From positions 806,001 through 870,000 of the forward strand of contig MARA01000002.1 in the NCBI GenBank assembly GCA_001792895.1: a stretch of 64,000 nucleotides of DNA, written 5' to 3'. Under the pieces are notes generated by a model. It was given only the letters and a program-made list of their open reading frames with translations. It searched no databases and was not told where the DNA came from. The stretch's first letter is position 1; every line of letters starts with the position of its first letter. The DNA comes from Lentinus brumalis. Taxonomy: Eukaryota > Basidiomycota > Agaricomycetes > Polyporales > Polyporaceae. The position numbers and the translations under genes were made by a program. Shown here in pieces: positions 59,201 to 64,000 of this stretch.

Positions 59201-60739
59201 TCCGTGCTGACTACGCCAAGGCTCTGGTGGAATACATTGAGAACGAGATTCCTAAGTTCGCTGACAAGTCGGACGCCGATGGGGTGCGCCGGCCACGCCC
59301 GCTCGCGGAGGGCCCCACCCAACAGTCGAACACGCTGAAGACCATGCTGTACGGGGACACGACGACTCGCTTCCTCCATGCCCTTCACGCACACCTCTAC
59401 GCGCTGGCGACTTGTTCGAAGCTTGGGCTCCATGGCGCCTCGTCCGGATCCACATCATCTTCAGAGCGCACAACGCCAACGAACGGGGATGACTCCAGCG
59501 CGAGAGGCGGAGGCGAGTCGTCTGCGAACGAGAGGCGATCCGTGAACTTCCCCTCCCGCTCCCGCCGCACGTCCCTCGTGAGCCGGATGCTCAGGGGAGC
59601 TCCATCGCGTTTACTGCCGTCTGCGCACATTGCAGCGGATTTCTCAGACTTTGGGAATATCCTTGCCGTGATGACTGCCTTGCACGAGCAGTTGCCCGTG
59701 CGGGGACTGCTCACGGGCATACCGATGCTGATTGCGTTGGAGAACGCGTCGCGGGTGGAGGGTTCTTTCGATGCTTCGACAGCGCCAGTGCTCCGGTCCA
59801 TTAAAGAGCTCGTGGCTCGGACGTGGCTCGTTCTCGGGAAGGTCTGGCAGGCTTCCACTGTCACCGAGATCGCACAGCAGGTACGTCTTCTTCCCGAGCG
59901 TTTCCTGCCTCTGCATGACCTCATACGCTGCGATGCAGGCACTTTCGGCTCTGCCCACTGCAGCCCCGCTACCGAGCCTGCCAGACTGGCAGTTTGGGAC
60001 TCTGCAGCCGCCACAGCAGTCGATCCCCTTCCCAGCCGATCTGCAGATCACCGCCCCGCTGCCGAACATCGACAACGACGCGCTCCTGGACGCGCTCACG
60101 GCGTGCCAGAGCGTACAGGATGCGACGGGCCTCGCACAGTCCGACCTCCTCCGCCGGCTGAACGGCCACGAATGGAGCGCGGACGGCGCGTTCAGGGACT
60201 GTGAGTGGTCGCCCCATCATAATCTAGCCCTGCACACGTCTGACACACATACCGCTTTGGCAGCTATGGAGACAAAGACACGGTTCGACTCACTCGCGGG
60301 CGACGGCCTTTCGCCACTCTTCAAAGTCGCGCCCGCGCTCATGCATGCAGAGAACATGTCGATGCACAGTCTTGCTCGCTCGGGGCGCGGCGTCGGCGTC
60401 ACGGATCTGCGCGAGGCACTCGAAGGGCGAAGCAGCATGTCGAACCCGAACCTCGCCGGGCGCGTGCCCTCTATCTCAACGCTTGACCACACGTCGTCGG
60501 TGTTCCCGGACCAACAGGGGCAGCACGGGTTCTCGAAGCTTGCCCCGACGAGGTCACGCCCGCAGCAGCCGTTGCGGAAGCCACGCCCTGGAGAGGTCAG
60601 GGATGTGCTCAATAAGCTGGGGATCGGGAAGCAGAACGGCAATGGCAACAGTGCGGTCCTCAAGTCGTCTTTCCCTGCGATACAGAAGACGACGTCGAAG
60701 AACCCGCCGGCGTTCACCCCGCCTTATACCGCGTCTTGA
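56294..60739 (+). CDS. EFR3: EFR3, plasma-membrane anchor of the PI4-kinase complex
   Basis: Scaffold that recruits the PI4KA/Stt4-TTC7/Ypp1 complex to the plasma membrane. Exons 56294-56526, 56579-56732, 56785-56921, 58089-58241, 58290-59880, 59939-60200 and 60264-60739 join in phase to 1001 residues. The N-terminus NHVQLVSACYPPTAALLTAG, followed by GKIGKLGAELEKRV, is the family signature with early cysteine. Helical-repeat segments follow (SLLITLAIIKAIATECRRDM, VSVIMRALLVPFLQVDVPVL). The C-terminal third is Ser-rich. The third intron, 56922-58088, is 1167 nt, about 20 times the length of the others, and the exons on either side still join perfectly. Confidence 0.92.
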
Positions 60740-61163
60740 ATTCGTTTCTCTTCCTGTCCCGCCCTCCATCCACATTTCTTGGTTTACTGTTTCTCATCAC
60801 TACAACACATTATCATCGGCTACTCGTATCGTCAGTATACACACTATCATATGCAGTTTGTGGGGTTGGGACATCGGACGGCTGGAGTATTGCGTAAGTC
60901 AGTCATCTGTGTAGCATTTTTTGGCATGTCGCGTCGCATTCACATCATTTCGCTCTTCTACATCGTTCCGACAGGAATCATATTCCCCAATTTTTGACTC
61001 GCTAAGTGGCCGTGTATGCGGGTGCTGATCCTAACTCTGGCTATGTGCGCTCGTACGTGGACGGCGGAGATGCCTCCGCTTCCTCCTGTCCTGCTACGAT
61101 GATCGTAAGGGCGTAGGCAAGAACGCAAGACGGCCTGCCTTTGTGGGTCTTCGCCAACCGGTC
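60740..61163. other. Intergenic region downstream of EFR3
   Basis: AT-richer 3' flank of EFR3. No gene or repeat recognised. Confidence 0.45.
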
Positions 61164-62176
61164 ATGTCGGATGTGGCTAAGGCGAGCAAGAACGAGGCGC
61201 AGGTTCCTCCGGAATTTTCGGTGTGGCTAAACCACAAGGGCCCCTGATCTTCCCCTTGTCTTCCATCTACACCGTCTCTTGTGCGGTGTTCAGGCCTCTG
61301 AATCAGTCTTTGAGCTTGACTGGTCGAGTCCTCTGCGTGTGCGGCTCATGGCTTGGTTCCCTCACTCGGCGGTGCCCCGATGCAAGTTCCTGCCCGGCGC
61401 GATGCTGAAAGGCCTTCCCCATATCCTTGCGGATACGGCCACAATGAATGGGATCAACGCTCTTACTGAGAAGCGGAAGGAGTACTTCCTCTACCTTCAC
61501 AAGGTATGTCGTATCTGTATTCTCGTTTTTGCAGCGGCGTTCAGATCAAACTCTCAGCTTGCGGGCATTCCTCGCTTCGCCGACGACTACGCCACATATA
61601 ATATCTATCCTCTTAACCTATCTTAACCCCACTCCTCCCAGAGCTGATGGCTCCGACGGCATAACGCCGCAGATGAGCTTATGTATCGGCAGACGTGCTT
61701 CCCGCTTCCGTGGACCCCGCAAGAAGCCGCCTTTCATAGCCATCCCGAACCTGTATCTCTGGTATGGAACGTCGACGCTGGCCCGCGTACGATACCCGAG
61801 CATCCCCTGAACACCAAGGAATACTATCATGCTCAGCCCCGACTTCCGCTGGGGCCTCAGGAAGTGGATCGAGCAACACATGAGGAACTCGAGCGCCCCT
61901 TCCGTTCCTTCCTCAGCCGTTTTCACCGCTGACCTATTGGAGGACATCGAGGGCTTCACCGCAAGGTCTCTCTTACTGGCCCTGTACCAAATGGTAGAAG
62001 ACGATTCTCGGCGCGCTGGCAAGAACGGCTTCGCTGACGACGTCCTGGGATGGGCCGAGTCGCCAGATGACCGGTTAACCCCCTTATTTGAATCTTGTCC
62101 CGGGGAGATCGCCGTCGATGCTAGCGTTGGTGGAGTGTACGACTATGTCAAAGAGCTCAACTATCTTGTCCTGTAG
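61164..62176 (+). CDS. Unknown-family gene, left paralogue (frames uncertain)
   Basis: Tentative start at 61164, with an exon at 61294-61503 reading PRCKFLPGAMLKGLPHILAD and KRKEYFLYLHK, then a stretch reading RADGSDGITPQMSL and PNLYLWYGTS, and a final part at 61829-62176 (LLEDIEGFTARSLLLALYQM, DRLTPLFESC, GGVYDYVKELN). The same order of blocks recurs at 63047-63918, so these are paralogues. No family is recognised. Around 61600-61650 the frame changes, with about ten extra bases relative to the right copy, so either an intron is missed or the gene is damaged. Confidence 0.5.
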
Positions 62177-62647
62177 GTTTCTTCGCGATCCTGGTACTAC
62201 ATCATCATGAAATGTTGAATCGACTCATTAATAGGCTGATCCTTCAGTCCGTCGCACGGAACGTTCACGAGGATACCTTTTTATGGAGGACATATGGGGT
62301 TCGTGTTTCTCACATCCGAGCTGAAGTATCTCATGAGTACTCATTCTGAAAAATTCGCTAGGTTGGAAGAAACCTCCACGTAACTAGGAGCTGGTAATGA
62401 ATAGTAGTAGCACATAGCTAGTACTTGCTATGGTGCCTCTAGTATCCGAGTCTCCAGTCGATTGTGGCACGTAAGGTGTTGAGTATGATCAAAGCTGAAG
62501 GTAACCGAGCTTATCGATAAATCAAGTACAAGACAGTATCAGTGAGACCACTGCAGCTGAGAGCTCGACGTCGTGGACCAGGAGTCCACTTACAAGGGTC
62601 GACTTGTTTTGGCGCGGTCTAATTGCATTTAGGCCGAGCGATAGCAT
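62177..62647. other. Intergenic region before the tRNA
   Basis: AT-rich spacer between the left paralogue and the tRNA gene. Nothing recognised. Confidence 0.45.
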
Positions 62648-62743
62648 GGTGAGATGGCCGAGCGGTCTAAGGCGCCAGACTAAGGTTTCGTACCTATCGA
62701 TATCTGGTCCGAAAGGGCGTGGGTTCGAATCCCACTCTCATCA
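62648..62743 (+). tRNA. tRNA-Leu(AAG) with a 16-nt intron
   Basis: The acceptor stem GGTGAGA pairs with TCTCATC (one G-U). A-box TGGCCGAGCGG and B-box GGTTCGAATCC are present. The anticodon stem CCAGA/TCTGG encloses CTAAGG, an intron TTTCGTACCTATCGAT, and A, putting AAG at positions 34-36 with the intron after base 37 as in other eukaryotic tRNAs. A long variable arm fits tRNA-Leu. A TTTT terminator follows at about 62748. Confidence 0.93.
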
Positions 62744-63046
62744 ACTGTTTTAGCTCTTCCATCTTCTATCATTTTGTCAAAATCTTTAGACGTGCGAGCG
62801 CACATCTTAGAGGCCAGGGTATGCATGAGAAATGTTGCAGAAGTCAGAGATACTGCTAAGCATGGTAGACAAGCATGTAAGTACTCTATACTATATGGTG
62901 GAATCAACCCGGTGGGCCGGAATCAGGTGCGTTCGACTTAACCTCACATCACTGTTCTATCGTTTCACTGCGCTCTTCTGAAGCCATCATGCATCAGCTC
63001 TAAGACTTGCTCCTTTGAACAACTACCTCACATCAGTCCCCTCCAA
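62744..63046. other. Intergenic region after the tRNA
   Basis: Spacer with the Pol III T-run directly after the tRNA. No other feature recognised. Confidence 0.45.
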
Positions 63047-63918
63047 ATGGTCTTGGTTCGCTACGCCGCCGCTCCGCGGTGCAGGTTCCAACCCAAGGCG
63101 ATGCTGAAAAACCTCCCCCCTATGCTGGCGGACTCAGTCACAATCGACGCGGTCCACACGATGCACCACAAGGAGTACTTTCTTTTTCAACCTGCGCGTA
63201 AGGATCATATCTGGTGGTCTTAGTTGCAGACATTCAAAATGTCTCGCAGCTTTGGGGCCTTCCTCGTCCTGGGAATAACTGGGCAACGTACCATGTGTAC
63301 CCGCTCAACCTAACCCCTCCCAGAACCGATGGTGCCGACGGCATAACACCAGGCATGAGTCTGGCCTTTGGGAAAGGAACGCACCGCTCTCGTCGTACGC
63401 ACAGGCTGCGCCCCATGGCGCCCACATCGATTACGAGTCAACCTCTCTATCTATGGCACGAGATGTCGTTGCCGGTCCGCATACCATACCTACCCAAGGA
63501 GTGCAGACCCAGTGACATGATCATGTTCGACCTCAAGTCCCAGCTCAGAGTCAAAAAAAATGGATCAGCAGAACGAATGGGCGCAACTCGAGGAACTTGA
63601 CTGTTCCCTCCGCAGCCGTTGTTTCCGCTGACCTACCGGAAAACATCGACGGCTTCCGTAGCGAGATCCTCGTACGCGCTCTGTACGATATTCTCGAAGA
63701 TGACTTCGAACGCGCGGGTAAGGACTATCCTGGATCCCCGCCGCGACATCCTCAATTGGTCCGAGCGGCCAGGTGACCCGATGATCCCCTTGTTCGAGCC
63801 TTGTGTTGGCAAGGTCACCGTCGACGAAGGTATCGGTGGCATCTATGATCTCGTCAGAGAGATAAACGAATTCACCCTGTGCGTGTCCTCTCTCGCTGTC
63901 ATCATACCACTCCCCTGA
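63047..63918 (+). pseudogene. Unknown-family gene, right paralogue, probably broken
   Basis: Blocks collinear with 61164-62176: PRCRFQPKAMLKNLPPMLAD, HHKEYFLFQ, NNWATYHVYPLNLTPPRTDG followed by ADGITPGMSL, then QPLYLWHEMS, and later ENIDGFRSEILVRALYDILE, DPMIPLFEPC and GGIYDLVREINEFTL. The blocks fall in different frames with no good splice sites between some of them (near 63560-63600 and 63715-63745), suggesting frameshifts. Divergence from the left copy is high, so the duplication is old. Confidence 0.45.
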
Positions 63919-64000
63919 ACCGGACGACTAGGGTGATCCTCAAGGCTGTAGCGCGACATCTACGAAATCGTCCATTCCTATCCGAGTAAATAGACGATCA

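Overview
This is nuclear DNA of a filamentous basidiomycete, probably an Agaricomycete. Almost every gene is broken by many short introns (about 45-130 nt, GTRNGY donors and CAG acceptors). GC is moderately high. The families present fit this group: a short unspecific peroxygenase, a full-length GRP94 with an HDEL tail, and a kelch membrane protein. All gene models were spliced by eye; where exons join in phase into a recognised family I trust them.

Layout. 1-977 (-) is the 5' half of a Dal5/Tna1-type transporter. 2510-3300 (-) is an unspecific peroxygenase. 3667-6353 (-) is a WW/FF-domain protein of the TCERG1/Prp40 type. 6592-9560 (-) is an intact 11-exon GRP94. From about 7.65 kb to 32.04 kb lies a tandem array R-E-R-E-R'. 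R (about 3 kb) holds the 5' two thirds of grp94, its upstream region and the first codons of the divergent neighbour gene. E (about 7.5 kb) holds no gene I recognise. The first R is joined to the complete grp94, the last R' to the complete neighbour (31997-35049, +), and the middle R is a hybrid of the two outer ones. After the array come a kelch-repeat multi-span membrane protein (35681-38946, -), a gene-poor stretch with C2H2 zinc-finger exons (42686-43121, +), and a second C2H2 gene (45247-47048, +).

The right third is dense and well conserved: MIX23 (47606-48429), a GILT-like thiol reductase (49184-50052), YOS1 (50124-50555, -) divergent from mitochondrial uL22m (50732-51742), OST1/ribophorin I (51930-53680), a small secreted protein (53938-54522, -), a BRCT protein (55027-55983), and EFR3 (56294-60739), which carries an unusual 1.17-kb intron. 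The right edge has two damaged paralogues of an unknown family (61164-62176 and about 63047-63918) on either side of an intron-containing tRNA-Leu(AAG).

Several genes serve the secretory pathway (GRP94, OST1, YOS1, GILT-like), but they sit on both strands and I see no operon-like organisation. The most interesting feature is the array and the recombination footprint in its middle copy. I did not find a clearly new defence or biosynthetic system.
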